Assembly (NCBI RefSeq): GCF_029962605.1
Contig: NZ_CP124750.1
Span: forward strand, 1,302,001-1,366,000
Direction of reading: 5' to 3'
Origin: Serratia sarumanii
GTDB lineage: Bacteria; Pseudomonadota; Gammaproteobacteria; Enterobacterales; Enterobacteriaceae
DNA length: 64,000 nt
Shown: positions 20,645 to 28,839 of the stretch, one piece after another
Layout of the letters: each line of letters opens with the position of its first letter
How positions within the stretch are numbered: the stretch's first letter is position 1
The notes under the pieces: model-generated
Seen by the model: the letters and a program-made list of their open reading frames with translations, nothing else
What the model was told of the DNA's origin: nothing
The model's database searches: none
Made by a program: the position numbers and the translations under genes

Positions 20645-21676
20645 TTATTTACCCATCTTGACTTCGCTGACCCATTTGTTGATCAGCGCCTTGCGGACCT
20701 CGGTCGAGCCGTATTTGTCCATGTCGTAGTTGATCAGTTTCAGATCGTCGAGCTTCAGCGAGTTCGGCGAGGTAGCGGCGGTGGTATTGGTCAGGATCTG
20801 ATAGGACTTGCCTTTCTGCCATGCCAGTTCCTGCGCCTCTTTCGACAGCACCCAATCCACGAACAGCTTGGCGTTGTCGAGGTTGCGCGCGCCTTTGAGG
20901 ATGCTGACGCCGCCGATTTCGTAGCCGGTGCCTTCACAAGGCGAGATCAGCTCAAGCGGCGCGCCCTGTTCCTTTTCGAGCGAGTAGTCATGCAGGAAAC
21001 CGATGCCGATTGCCGTTTCGCCGCGGGCGGCGTTGCGCGCCGGGGCAATGCCGGACTTGGTGTACTGCGAGACGTTGGCGTTCAGCTGCTTGAGGTAATC
21101 GAACGCCTGATCGTCCCCCCACAGCTGGGCAAAGGTCGCCAGAGCGGTGTAGGCGGTGCCGGAGCTCTGCGGATCGGCGATTTGAATCTCGCCTTTGTAT
21201 TCCGGCTTGGTCAGGTCTTTCCAGCACTTGGGCACCGGCAGGTTTTTCTCTTTCAGGCGCTGGGTATTGACGCCAAAGCCGAGAATGCCGACGTAGACCG
21301 CCGAGGAGTAGTTGCCTTTCAGCTTCGCCGGATCGCGGAATTGTGGCATCACCTGTTCGAGGTTTGGCGATTTATATGGCTGCAGCAGCCCCATTTCACC
21401 GGCCTGGGATTGCGGATCGAGCGTGCCGCCGTACCAGACGTCCGCCTGCGGGTTTTTCTTCTCGGCGTCCACTTTCGCCAGCGTGCTGCCGGAGCCGTTG
21501 CGGATGAACGAGGTTTTCACGTCATATTTCTCGCCGAAGGCTTTGGTTTCCGCTTCGCACATTTCATTGGTGGCGCTGCAGTAGACCACCAGGCGGCCCT
21601 TGGCGTGCGCGGCGCCGCTCAGCGTGGCCAGCGCGATGCCGGAAGCTATCAGGGTAGTGACTAAGGTTTTTTTCAT
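20645..21676 (-). CDS. afuA: AfuA-type periplasmic substrate-binding protein
   Basis: 343 aa. Signal peptide MKKTLVTTLIASGIALATL with cleavage after AHA (about residue 26), then a periplasmic binding fold starting GRLVVYCSATNEMCEAE. Matches E. coli AfuA rather than the iron-binding FbpA of Neisseria or SfuA of Serratia; I do not see the paired C-terminal tyrosines typical of ferric-binding FbpA. Known AfuA proteins bind glucose-6-P, fructose-6-P and related sugar phosphates. The start overlaps the uhpC stop (ATGA), so it is translationally coupled to the sensor UhpC. Confidence 0.93.
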   Translation of the reverse strand: MKKTLVTTLIASGIALATLSGAAHAKGRLVVYCSATNEMCEAETKAFGEKYDVKTSFIRNGSGSTLAKVDAEKKNPQADVWYGGTLDPQSQAGEMGLLQPYKSPNLEQVMPQFRDPAKLKGNYSSAVYVGILGFGVNTQRLKEKNLPVPKCWKDLTKPEYKGEIQIADPQSSGTAYTALATFAQLWGDDQAFDYLKQLNANVSQYTKSGIAPARNAARGETAIGIGFLHDYSLEKEQGAPLELISPCEGTGYEIGGVSILKGARNLDNAKLFVDWVLSKEAQELAWQKGKSYQILTNTTAATSPNSLKLDDLKLINYDMDKYGSTEVRKALINKWVSEVKMGK

Positions 21677-22977
21677 TGTTTTATCCTTCTCTCGGTAGAG
21701 GTGGTAACGCTCGCCATCAGCAGCGGCATCAGCAATAAACCCATAAGAACGGCGGCGATCGACAGCAAACTGAACATGCCTGACCAGCCGTAGCCTTCGA
21801 TGATCTGCGACAGCGGCCAGCCCGCCAGTGCAGCCCCCAGGTAGGCGAACAGGCCGAGAAAACCGGTGATGGAGCCCGCTGCGCCTTTGTGCCCGCATTC
21901 CACGGCGGCGAGGCCAATCAGCATCTGTGGGCCGAAGACAAAAAAACCCACCGCAAAGAAACAGCCCGCCAGCAGCGCGTAGTGATGCACCGGCGCCAGC
22001 CATAGCGCGGCGACGGAAACCATCAGCCCGAGCGTGAATAGCAAAATCATCGGCGCGCGCTGCCCGCCGAACAGCAAATCCGAGCCCCAGCCGGCGAACA
22101 GCGCGCCGAGCAGGCCGCCTACCTCGAACAGCATCACCGTGGCGTTGGCGCTGAGCAGGTTGACGCCGTGGCTTTCCGTCAGCCAGAGATTGCCCCAGTC
22201 GTTCAACGCGATGCGGATCAGGTAGACCAGCACGTAAGAGACGCCGAGCAGCCAGATCATCGGGTTCTTCAGCATCGTGGTGCGCAACATCTGCCACAGC
22301 CCCGTCGGCGGGCTTTGCTGTTCCTGGCGCAGTTCCAGCGGATCGTGGCGCCACCGGCCGACCGACGGCAGGCCTTCTTCCTGCGGCGTGCCCGTCAGCC
22401 GCCGCGTGAGCCAGATGCCCAACACCATGCTGACGGCGCCCGGGATCAGCATCGCCGCCTGCCAGCCCCAGCGCTGGGCGGCGAAGGCGCTGATCAGCGG
22501 CACGATCGCGCCGCCGAGGTTGATCGACATGTTCCAGCAGCCCCACCAGAAGCCGCGCTCGTTGCGCGAATACCAGTGGGTCAGCAGCCGCGCGCAGGGC
22601 GGCCAGCCCCAGCCCTGAAAGAAGCCGTTCAGCGCCCAGACCGCCAGCAGCAGCGTCAGCGATCCGCCGAAGGCAAACGCCACGTTCAGCAAGCCGGTGG
22701 CGAACAGGCCGATCCCCATAAACCTGCGCTGCCCGTGGCCGTCGTGCCACAGCCCGGCGGCGAATTTCGACAGGCCGTAGCTCAGGTAAAACAGCGAGCC
22801 GAGCAGGCCGATGTCCCCTTTATCCAGGCCCAAATCCGTTTGCAGCGCCGGCAGCACGTAATTCACGCTTTTGCGCGTCAGGTAAAAGGCGGCGTACCCG
22901 ATGACCATGTACAGCAGCAGTCGCGGGCGCAGCGCGCGGTAACGATGATCGATTTCAGATGCCGAGCGTGCCTGCAT
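21673..22977 (-). CDS. uhpC: UhpC-like MFS sugar-phosphate sensor
   Basis: 434 aa, twelve membrane helices, organophosphate:Pi antiporter family. Conserved features: YLTRKSVNYVLPAL in helix 1, the GFFQGWGWPPCARLLTHWY loop and the WGCWNMSINLGG segment typical of UhpC/UhpT. UhpC senses external glucose-6-P and activates the kinase UhpB. No separate uhpT transporter gene is present; instead the gene runs by a 4-bp overlap into afuA. It follows uhpB after an 84-bp gap holding a possible UhpA site and promoter. Confidence 0.9.
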   Translation of the reverse strand: MQARSASEIDHRYRALRPRLLLYMVIGYAAFYLTRKSVNYVLPALQTDLGLDKGDIGLLGSLFYLSYGLSKFAAGLWHDGHGQRRFMGIGLFATGLLNVAFAFGGSLTLLLAVWALNGFFQGWGWPPCARLLTHWYSRNERGFWWGCWNMSINLGGAIVPLISAFAAQRWGWQAAMLIPGAVSMVLGIWLTRRLTGTPQEEGLPSVGRWRHDPLELRQEQQSPPTGLWQMLRTTMLKNPMIWLLGVSYVLVYLIRIALNDWGNLWLTESHGVNLLSANATVMLFEVGGLLGALFAGWGSDLLFGGQRAPMILLFTLGLMVSVAALWLAPVHHYALLAGCFFAVGFFVFGPQMLIGLAAVECGHKGAAGSITGFLGLFAYLGAALAGWPLSQIIEGYGWSGMFSLLSIAAVLMGLLLMPLLMASVTTSTERRIKQ

Positions 22978-22996
22978 AGCCGCCTCCCTGGTGGTG

Positions 22997-23061
22997 ACTA
23001 TAAGAAGGTGAAAGGGAAAGGGGATGAGATAAAGTCCGGAGTGGCTAAGACTTTTTCCTAG
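22997..23061 (-). promoter_or_regulatory. Possible UhpA-dependent promoter of uhpC-afuABC
   Basis: A near-palindrome CTAAGA-CTTTT-TCCTAG (23045-23061) of the style bound by NarL/FixJ-type regulators lies next to the uhpB stop. On the minus strand a good -10 TATAGT (23002-22997) follows, with no recognisable -35, as expected for an activator-dependent promoter. The site is centred roughly 63 bp before the predicted transcription start; E. coli uhpT carries a UhpA site at about -64 as I recall. Confidence 0.5.
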
Positions 23062-24603
23062 TTAGTCGGCGGTTTGTTGCAAATTTGTGGGCAGGTTAAC
23101 AATTACCCGCGTGCCGCAATGCGTTTCCAGCGTCAGCTCGCCGCCCAGTGCGCTGACCCGCTCGCGCATCCCCTGAATGCCGAGGCCGGGCACCTTGTCC
23201 GCACGGATGCCGATGCCGTTGTCCCGCACCTCGAGGTGCAAAAGCGCGCCTTGCTGATACAAGACGATGGCGACCTCGCTGGCCTCGGCGTGTTTGCACA
23301 CGTTGTTGAGCAGCTCTTGCAGCAGCCGGTAGAGGGTGAAGCGCACCGTTTCGCCGGCGGGCGTCTCGCTCAGCCGGTAATCGAAACGGCAGTGGATGCC
23401 CCGTTCGGCAAAGGCGAATTCGCTTAGCAGGTGGTGAAGCGCCTCTTTGAACGCCAGTTCGTCCAGCGCGGGCGGGCGAAGCTGGCGCAGCAACTGGCGC
23501 GTGGAGTGATGAATGCGCCGGGCGAGCTCGCCTATCTGGTGCGCGGCGGCTTGGGTTTGCGCCGGATCGCGCGCCCGCTTAACCAGCTGCGACTGGATTT
23601 GAATCGCGGTGATGTTCTGGCCGATTTCATCGTGCAGCTCGCGCGCCAGGTTTTTCCGCGTGTCTTCTTCGGTGTGGATCAGTTTTTCGGTCAGCGCCCG
23701 CCGCGCCGCCAGCTCTTCTTCCAGGCGACGCTGATAGTGGTGCAGGTTTTGCGCCAGGTGCTGCTGGCGGCTGATGGCGATGCCCAGGCCGATGCCGAGC
23801 AGCGCCTGCGTCGCCAGAAAGATCTCCAGCTCGACCAGATTGCCGAACCCCACGCCGACCTGCCGGGCGAGGGTGATCATCATGCTGCCGAGCAGGCCGG
23901 ACAGCACGCCGCCCTGCCAGCCGAACTTCCACGCCATCACCACGTTCGGCAGAAACACCACGATCAGCAGCAGGCGCTCGATTTCCGGCGACAGCACCAT
24001 CTGCGTGCCGATGCCGATAACGAAAAACAGGCTGCACCAGATGATTAAGGACGCGCGCAGCGGCGGGTTGGGGATGTCCAGCCCCAGCAGGTGGTAACGG
24101 TGCTGCTGGCGCAGAAATTCAAAGATCAGATAGACGAACGGGGTCAGCAAGACGCCGCCGGTAAACGACGCCAGGCCAAGCAGCATCGCCGGGCTTGGCA
24201 CAAACGGCGAAAGCAGGGCGGTGTTGAGCAGCGAGGCGGCGGTCACCGCAACCAGCAGCAGCGTCAGCCGCTGCCAGTAGAGCGGAAAACGGTGCCAGAG
24301 TCGTTGCGCGACCGCGGCCGGAAACAGGGTGATAAACGGCGCGGCCAGCAGGCCGAAGCCGCTCAGCAGGCGTTCGCCGTGCAGCCAGAACAGCAACAGC
24401 ACCGGCGGAATTATCAGGGCGGGCCAATAGCGGCGCGCCAGCAGGATCAGCAGCGCGAGATAGACGCCGTGTGGCAGAAACAGCGCCGCCTGGTTGCCGT
24501 TGCGGGTCAGATAGAAACCGAGCGTCCACAGCATCAGCCAGCCGCTGCCCCAGGCCAACAGGATAAACAGCGAGATAACCCAGGGCCGGAAGCGGGGCGA
24601 CAT
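23062..24603 (-). CDS. uhpB: UhpB-like sensor histidine kinase
   Basis: 513 aa (E. coli 500). About eight N-terminal membrane helices forming a MASE1-type domain (residues 8-280), a short coiled coil, then the HisKA_3 box LARELHDEIGQ with the phosphorylated His324, and a HATPase domain with the N box (LLQELLNNVCKHAEAS) and G box (GLGIQGMRERV). Phosphorylates UhpA after UhpC senses hexose phosphate. Start at MSPRFRPWV, overlapping the uhpA stop by one base (TGATG); an upstream in-frame ATG at 24666 lies deep inside uhpA. Confidence 0.9.
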   Translation of the reverse strand: MSPRFRPWVISLFILLAWGSGWLMLWTLGFYLTRNGNQAALFLPHGVYLALLILLARRYWPALIIPPVLLLFWLHGERLLSGFGLLAAPFITLFPAAVAQRLWHRFPLYWQRLTLLLVAVTAASLLNTALLSPFVPSPAMLLGLASFTGGVLLTPFVYLIFEFLRQQHRYHLLGLDIPNPPLRASLIIWCSLFFVIGIGTQMVLSPEIERLLLIVVFLPNVVMAWKFGWQGGVLSGLLGSMMITLARQVGVGFGNLVELEIFLATQALLGIGLGIAISRQQHLAQNLHHYQRRLEEELAARRALTEKLIHTEEDTRKNLARELHDEIGQNITAIQIQSQLVKRARDPAQTQAAAHQIGELARRIHHSTRQLLRQLRPPALDELAFKEALHHLLSEFAFAERGIHCRFDYRLSETPAGETVRFTLYRLLQELLNNVCKHAEASEVAIVLYQQGALLHLEVRDNGIGIRADKVPGLGIQGMRERVSALGGELTLETHCGTRVIVNLPTNLQQTAD

Positions 24604-25232
24604 CAATGCCCCGCCAGCAGCTGATGGTCGAGAGCGAAATGCACCAGCTCGATGGTGCTGTTGCACTGCAGCTTGCCCAGGACGTTGGCGCGATGCACGT
24701 GCACCGTTTTATGGCTGAGATCGAGCTTGAACGCGATCTCCTTTACGCTGTCGCCTTTGACCAGCAGATCGAAGATTTCACGCTCGCGCGGGGTCAGCAC
24801 TTCCAGCGCGGTGGCCGGCCGCTCGCCGCCGCGCAGCGCCCGCAGCGCGTCGGCGCATAGGTAATGGCCGCCCATATCGACGGAACGCACCGCCTGCACC
24901 AGCTCTTCCGGCCCGCAGCGTTTGGTCAGATAGCCGCTGGCGCCGGCGTCCAGCGCGCTCTGCACGAAGGTGGGGGAGTCATAGATGCTGAGGATGATTG
25001 CGCGGAACTGCGGCTTCTGCGCCCGCAGGCGTTTCAACAGGCTGAGGCCGTTTTCATCCGGCATGGCGATGTCCATCACCGCGACGTTGACGTCGTCGCG
25101 CAGCAATGCCGGCCAGGCCGCCGCTGCGCTGCTGTATTGCCCCACCACGTCGAGATCGTCCTCGAGGTTGAGCAACTGCGCAAAGCCGGAGCGCACCACC
25201 ACATGGTCATCCACCAGTATCACACGGATCAT
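24603..25232 (-). CDS. uhpA: UhpA-like response regulator
   Basis: 209 aa (E. coli UhpA 196). Receiver domain with the acidic pocket DD at 8-9, phospho-acceptor Asp54 (AVMDIAMPDE), the KRCGPEEL Lys, and a C-terminal LuxR-type helix-turn-helix (LTPREREIFDLLVKGDSVKEIAF then HKTVHVHRANVLGKL). SPKTVHVHRAN is a UhpA signature, here SHKTVHVHRAN. Start taken at the ATG of MIRVILVDDH; a GTG three codons upstream is possible. Heads the uhpAB(C)-afu series. Confidence 0.9.
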   Translation of the reverse strand: MIRVILVDDHVVVRSGFAQLLNLEDDLDVVGQYSSAAAAWPALLRDDVNVAVMDIAMPDENGLSLLKRLRAQKPQFRAIILSIYDSPTFVQSALDAGASGYLTKRCGPEELVQAVRSVDMGGHYLCADALRALRGGERPATALEVLTPREREIFDLLVKGDSVKEIAFKLDLSHKTVHVHRANVLGKLQCNSTIELVHFALDHQLLAGH

Positions 25233-25355
25233 TTTTCGCACTCTGTTGACGAATCATGGCCCTATGATGCCTGCCGCCGCGGTGCTGGCAATCAGCCAAG
25301 CGCGGTTATGCAATCGGTGTAACAGAATCGTAATAAAAGGGCGCCGCCTGCGCCG

Positions 25356-26150
25356 TCAACGATCCAAATCGATGGCGAAATGCTGCCACAGCGCGGCGCG
25401 CCGCTCCTCTTCCGAATGCAGCGTCGTTTCGTGGCGCTGATGATCTTCGGTCACGATCAGCTTCATGTCGCTGAGGGTCACCCGGCCGTGGTCCGTCGGC
25501 CGTGAACACACCAGCCGCTGGGTGAAGTGCGACTGCGGCGAGGTGCTGTGGAAGCGGCACATCTCGTCGAACTCATGCAGCTCGCGCGGCTGAACGGTAA
25601 AGCGATACAGGGTTTTGGCATGCGAACGTTGGTCGCCGTTGCGGCGCTCCAGCAGGTAATAGTCGCCTTCCCGCTCCAGGTGGAAGGTGCCGCTGGCCTG
25701 CGGTTGCGGCTCGGCGGCGACGATCTTCAGCGGCGTCAGGAAGGAATCGCCGAAACCGACGTCCACCAGCCAGGCCTGGCCCGCCAGATCCACCCGCAGC
25801 GCCAGATGGTCGTAGGGCGGGCCGAAATGGCCGTCGCGCGCGCGGATCTCGCCGGAGATGAAGCTCACCTTGAAACCGATCTCCCGCAGCAGCAGGGCGA
25901 ACAGCGCGTTCAGCTCATAACAGAAACCGCCGCGGTTGCGCTCGACCACCTTGCTGAACAGCGCCTCCGGCGCCAGCTGAATACCCTGATGATAAATAAT
26001 GCTCAGGTTCTCGAACGGGACGCTCAGCATGTGGCGATGGTGCAGCTGTTGCAACGTGTGGAGGTCAGGGCGGGCGGCGCCGGTAAAGCCGATATGCTGC
26101 AGGTAGCGTTGGGTATCCACAGGGAGTCTCGCATGAGAAAAAGTAGGCAT
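25356..26150 (-). CDS. Arylamine N-acetyltransferase
   Basis: 264 aa NAT (NhoA) family enzyme, acetyl-CoA-dependent N-acetylation of arylamines and hydrazines. The full catalytic triad is visible: Cys77 in RGGFCYELN, His115 in YDHLALRV and Asp130 in VDVGFGDSF. Size is normal for the family (about 280 aa). Monocistronic, on the same strand as uhpA but 123 bp from it. The only divergence from E. coli NhoA is the active-site neighbourhood (GGFC for GGYC). Confidence 0.92.
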   Translation of the reverse strand: MPTFSHARLPVDTQRYLQHIGFTGAARPDLHTLQQLHHRHMLSVPFENLSIIYHQGIQLAPEALFSKVVERNRGGFCYELNALFALLLREIGFKVSFISGEIRARDGHFGPPYDHLALRVDLAGQAWLVDVGFGDSFLTPLKIVAAEPQPQASGTFHLEREGDYYLLERRNGDQRSHAKTLYRFTVQPRELHEFDEMCRFHSTSPQSHFTQRLVCSRPTDHGRVTLSDMKLIVTEDHQRHETTLHSEEERRAALWQHFAIDLDR

Positions 26151-26271
26151 AAAATAGCGGGCTTTGCGGCTTTTGTGAGCGCATTACGTGCTGCGCTGTC
26201 GCTGCTGCCGCAAACTGTCACTGGTCGGCGTTAGCCTGTTCCCCTGAGTTCAATCTGGCAGGAGAACGGTT

Positions 26272-27024
26272 ATGCAAGATTTCAAACATCGGGTGGCGCT
26301 GGTGACCGGCGCTTCCACCGGCATCGGCGAAGCGATCGCCGCCGAACTGTTTCGGCGCGGTGCCACGGTGGTGATGACCGGCCGCCACGCCGCGCCTCTC
26401 GCCGCCGCCGCCGCGCGGCTCGATCCCGAGGGCCGACGGGTGATGACGTTGCGGATGGACGTGCGTGAGGCGCCGTCGGTGCAGCAGGGTATTGAAGAGA
26501 CGGTGCGGCGCTGCGGCGCGCTGCATCTGTTGGTCAACAACGCCGGGATCACCGGCCCGCACGAGGTGGACATCGATCGGTACGCGGTCGAAGATTGGCA
26601 TGAGGTGATCGCCACCTGCCTGAGCGGCACGTTTTTCGGCATGAAGTACGGCCTGCCGGCGATCGTCGCCGGCGGCGGCGGGGCGGTGGTGAACCTATCT
26701 TCCGCCAACGGCGTGGTGGGCATTGCCGGGATCGCGCCTTATACCGCCGCCAAGCATGGCGTGTTGGGCCTGACGCGCTCGGCGGCGCTGGAGTTCGCCA
26801 CGCGCGGCGTGCGCATCAACGCCGTCGGGCCGGGCTATGTGGAGACGCCGGCGATGGGGACTCTGCCGGCGCCGGTGCGGGCGCAGATGGCCGCTTCGCA
26901 CCCGATGGGGAGAATGGCGACGCGGGAAGAGGTGGCGAAAACGGTGGCTTTCCTGCTCTCGGACGACAGCAGTTTCACCACCGGCGCGTTTTACAGCATC
27001 GACGGCGGTTATACCGCGCGCTGA
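26272..27024 (+). CDS. SDR-family oxidoreductase
   Basis: 250 aa classical short-chain dehydrogenase/reductase. Cofactor motif TGASTGIGEA (12-21), NNAG at 89-92, active-site Ser143/144, Tyr157 and Lys161 (YTAAKHG), and the C-terminal SIDGGYTAR typical of the glucose-dehydrogenase-like group. R at 38 (MTGRHA) suggests NADP preference. Substrate unknown. Strong ribosome binding site (GGCAGGAGAACGG). Its 3' end overlaps the 3' end of the convergent LysR gene by 16 bp. Confidence 0.9.
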   Translation: MQDFKHRVALVTGASTGIGEAIAAELFRRGATVVMTGRHAAPLAAAAARLDPEGRRVMTLRMDVREAPSVQQGIEETVRRCGALHLLVNNAGITGPHEVDIDRYAVEDWHEVIATCLSGTFFGMKYGLPAIVAGGGGAVVNLSSANGVVGIAGIAPYTAAKHGVLGLTRSAALEFATRGVRINAVGPGYVETPAMGTLPAPVRAQMAASHPMGRMATREEVAKTVAFLLSDDSSFTTGAFYSIDGGYTAR

Positions 27025-27905
27025 GCCAGCGCCTGCAACCAATTGAGAAACGCCGCTGCGCCGGGTTTTTCCAGCGTGCGCGGCGGGTAAACCACGTAGT
27101 AGGGTTTGCTGAGCGGCAGCGCCGGTTCGGCCAGGGTGACCAGCTGGCCTGCCGCCAGTTCACGGCCGATCAGCCGCCGCTGGCCGAGCAGCACCCCGCG
27201 CCCTTGCACGGCGGCGTCGATGGCCAGTGAAGTCAGGTTATAGGTCAGCCCGCGCCGCGCCGGCGGCATTCGCTCGGCGGCGGTAAACCACTCGTGCCAG
27301 CCCGGCAGAAACTGGCTCTCTTTGCCCCAGTCGACGTGGATCAGCGGCAACTGCGTCCAGTCGCCGCGATCGCGCAGCGCCGGGCTGCACACCGGCTGCA
27401 CCCGATCTTGAAACAGCCGCACCTTTTCCAGCAGCGGGTAATCCTGTTCGCCGAAGCACAGGGCGAAGTCCGCCGCCGAATGGGCGAAATCGACCGCCGC
27501 ATGGGTGGCGTGCAGCCGCAGATCGCCGTCGGGGCACTGCGCCAGCCAGTCGCCCAGTGCCGGGTTCAGCCACTTGGAGGCCAACGCCGGCAGGGCGAAC
27601 ACCGTCAGCGTCTGTTTGCCGCGCTGGCGCTCGACGTGCTGCTGCGCCACGCGCAGCGTTTCGAACGCCTCCTGCACGTAGGCCAGGTAGTCCGCGCCCT
27701 GTTCGGTCAGCGTGACGCCGCTTTTGGCGCGGATGAACAGCGTGATGCCCAGATGCTGTTCGAGCTGGCGGATCTGCTGGCTGACGGCGGCGGCGGTCAG
27801 CGCCAGCGTATCCGCCGCGCGGGCCAGGCTGCCGGTGCGGGCGGCGGTTTCGAACGCCAGAATGGCGCTCAGCTTGGGCAAGCGCGCGCGGAACGGTGAG
27901 TGCAT
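27009..27905 (-). CDS. LysR-family regulator (GcvA-like)
   Basis: 298 aa. N-terminal winged helix (LSAILAFETAARTGSLARAADTL, then VSQQIRQLEQHLG) followed by a periplasmic-binding-like effector domain (about 95-295). The start pattern and the AVSQQIRQLE recognition helix are of the GcvA group. Divergent, with a 117-bp gap, from the 2OG oxygenase gene, which is its likely target. Confidence 0.9.
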   Translation of the reverse strand: MHSPFRARLPKLSAILAFETAARTGSLARAADTLALTAAAVSQQIRQLEQHLGITLFIRAKSGVTLTEQGADYLAYVQEAFETLRVAQQHVERQRGKQTLTVFALPALASKWLNPALGDWLAQCPDGDLRLHATHAAVDFAHSAADFALCFGEQDYPLLEKVRLFQDRVQPVCSPALRDRGDWTQLPLIHVDWGKESQFLPGWHEWFTAAERMPPARRGLTYNLTSLAIDAAVQGRGVLLGQRRLIGRELAAGQLVTLAEPALPLSKPYYVVYPPRTLEKPGAAAFLNWLQALAQRAV

Positions 27906-27939
27906 GGGCAGGGCTATCGCTAAGAATTGGTTAGCTTAT

Positions 27940-27961
27940 CCATAACGTATTTTTGTTATGG
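27940..27961. promoter_or_regulatory. LysR-type operator candidate
   Basis: Perfect inverted repeat CCATAAC-N8-GTTATGG in the gap between the divergent LysR gene and the oxygenase gene. Size and position fit a LysR recognition site for autoregulation and target activation. Confidence 0.6.
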
Positions 27962-28022
27962 CGGCAATGCGCCATTCGCTACAGTGAGAGGCATCCGGCT
28001 ATCGCACACGAGGGGGAACGCC

Positions 28023-28802
28023 ATGCCGCAACTTGCCGATATTATCGATCTGTCCGCCCATCCCATCGACGACGCCGCATTCCGCGTCCGTTGCCGGCAA
28101 ACGCTGGAGCGCGCCGGCGCGCTGGTGCTGCCGGGATTTCTGCGCGCCGCCGCGCTGGCGACGGTAAGGCTGGAAGGCGCCGAACAGCACCACGCGGCGT
28201 TTTACGCCACCAGCAAACACAACGTGTATCTGCGGCCGCAGGACGATACGCTGCCGGCCGATCACGCGCGCAACCGGCTGGTGGTGTCGTCCAAGGGCTG
28301 CATTACCGACGAAGATATTCCGCCGCAGTCGCCGCTGCGTGCGCTGTACGACGCCCCGGCGTTTCGCGCGTTCCTCTGCGCGGTGCTGGATGAGGCGCAG
28401 CTGTATCCCTACGCCGATCGGCTGTCGTCGATCAACCTGCATTACGCCCACACCGGCCAGGAGCTGGGCTGGCACTTCGACAACTCGTCGTTCGCCATCA
28501 CGCTGCTGATCCAGAAACCGGCGGCAGGCGGGCGTTTCGAGTACGTGGAGAACCTGCGCGACGCCGATCGCGGCGAGATGAACTATGCCGGGGTCACGCA
28601 GGTGCTGGACGGCGAGCGGGCGGCCAAACGGCTGGCGATGGAGGAGGGGGATTTGGTGCTGTTTCGCGGGCGCAACGCCATGCACCGGGTGACGCCGACC
28701 GAAGGCGACATCACGCGCATGCTGGTGGTGCTGGCCTACAATGCGCAGCCGGACGTGATGCTGTCGGAAAGCGCCAGAATGACGTTCTACGGCCGCTTAT
28801 AG
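28023..28802 (+). CDS. Fe(II)/2-oxoglutarate oxygenase, HalD/BesD-like
   Basis: 259 aa, resembling the HalD/BesD family that includes free-amino-acid halogenases. The metal site is a complete facial triad: His151 and Asp153 in GWHFDNSS, and His221 in NAMHRVTP, with Arg232 (TRMLVV) placed to bind 2-oxoglutarate. True BesD-type halogenases have Gly in place of the Asp, so this member is predicted to hydroxylate rather than chlorinate. Substrate unknown; amino acids are the family's usual substrates and it converges on the asparagine permease gene. Start behind GAGGGGGAACGCC. Confidence 0.8.
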   Translation: MPQLADIIDLSAHPIDDAAFRVRCRQTLERAGALVLPGFLRAAALATVRLEGAEQHHAAFYATSKHNVYLRPQDDTLPADHARNRLVVSSKGCITDEDIPPQSPLRALYDAPAFRAFLCAVLDEAQLYPYADRLSSINLHYAHTGQELGWHFDNSSFAITLLIQKPAAGGRFEYVENLRDADRGEMNYAGVTQVLDGERAAKRLAMEEGDLVLFRGRNAMHRVTPTEGDITRMLVVLAYNAQPDVMLSESARMTFYGRL

Positions 28803-28807
28803 CGGAT

Positions 28808-28833
28808 AAAAAAACCGCCCCGGAGGGCGGTTT
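28808..28833 (-). terminator. Terminator shared by the oxygenase gene and ansP
   Basis: 9-bp stem AAACCGCCC/GGGCGGTTT with a 4-nt loop, flanked by seven A on the left. On the minus strand this gives a long T run, so it ends ansP efficiently; for the plus-strand oxygenase gene the T run is short. Confidence 0.88.
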
Positions 28834-28839
28834 GTCGAT

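Noticed and set aside
20645..22750. A 701-codon version of afuA extending upstream
   Set aside because: The extension is a frame-shifted reading of uhpC; the signal peptide defines the start at 21676.
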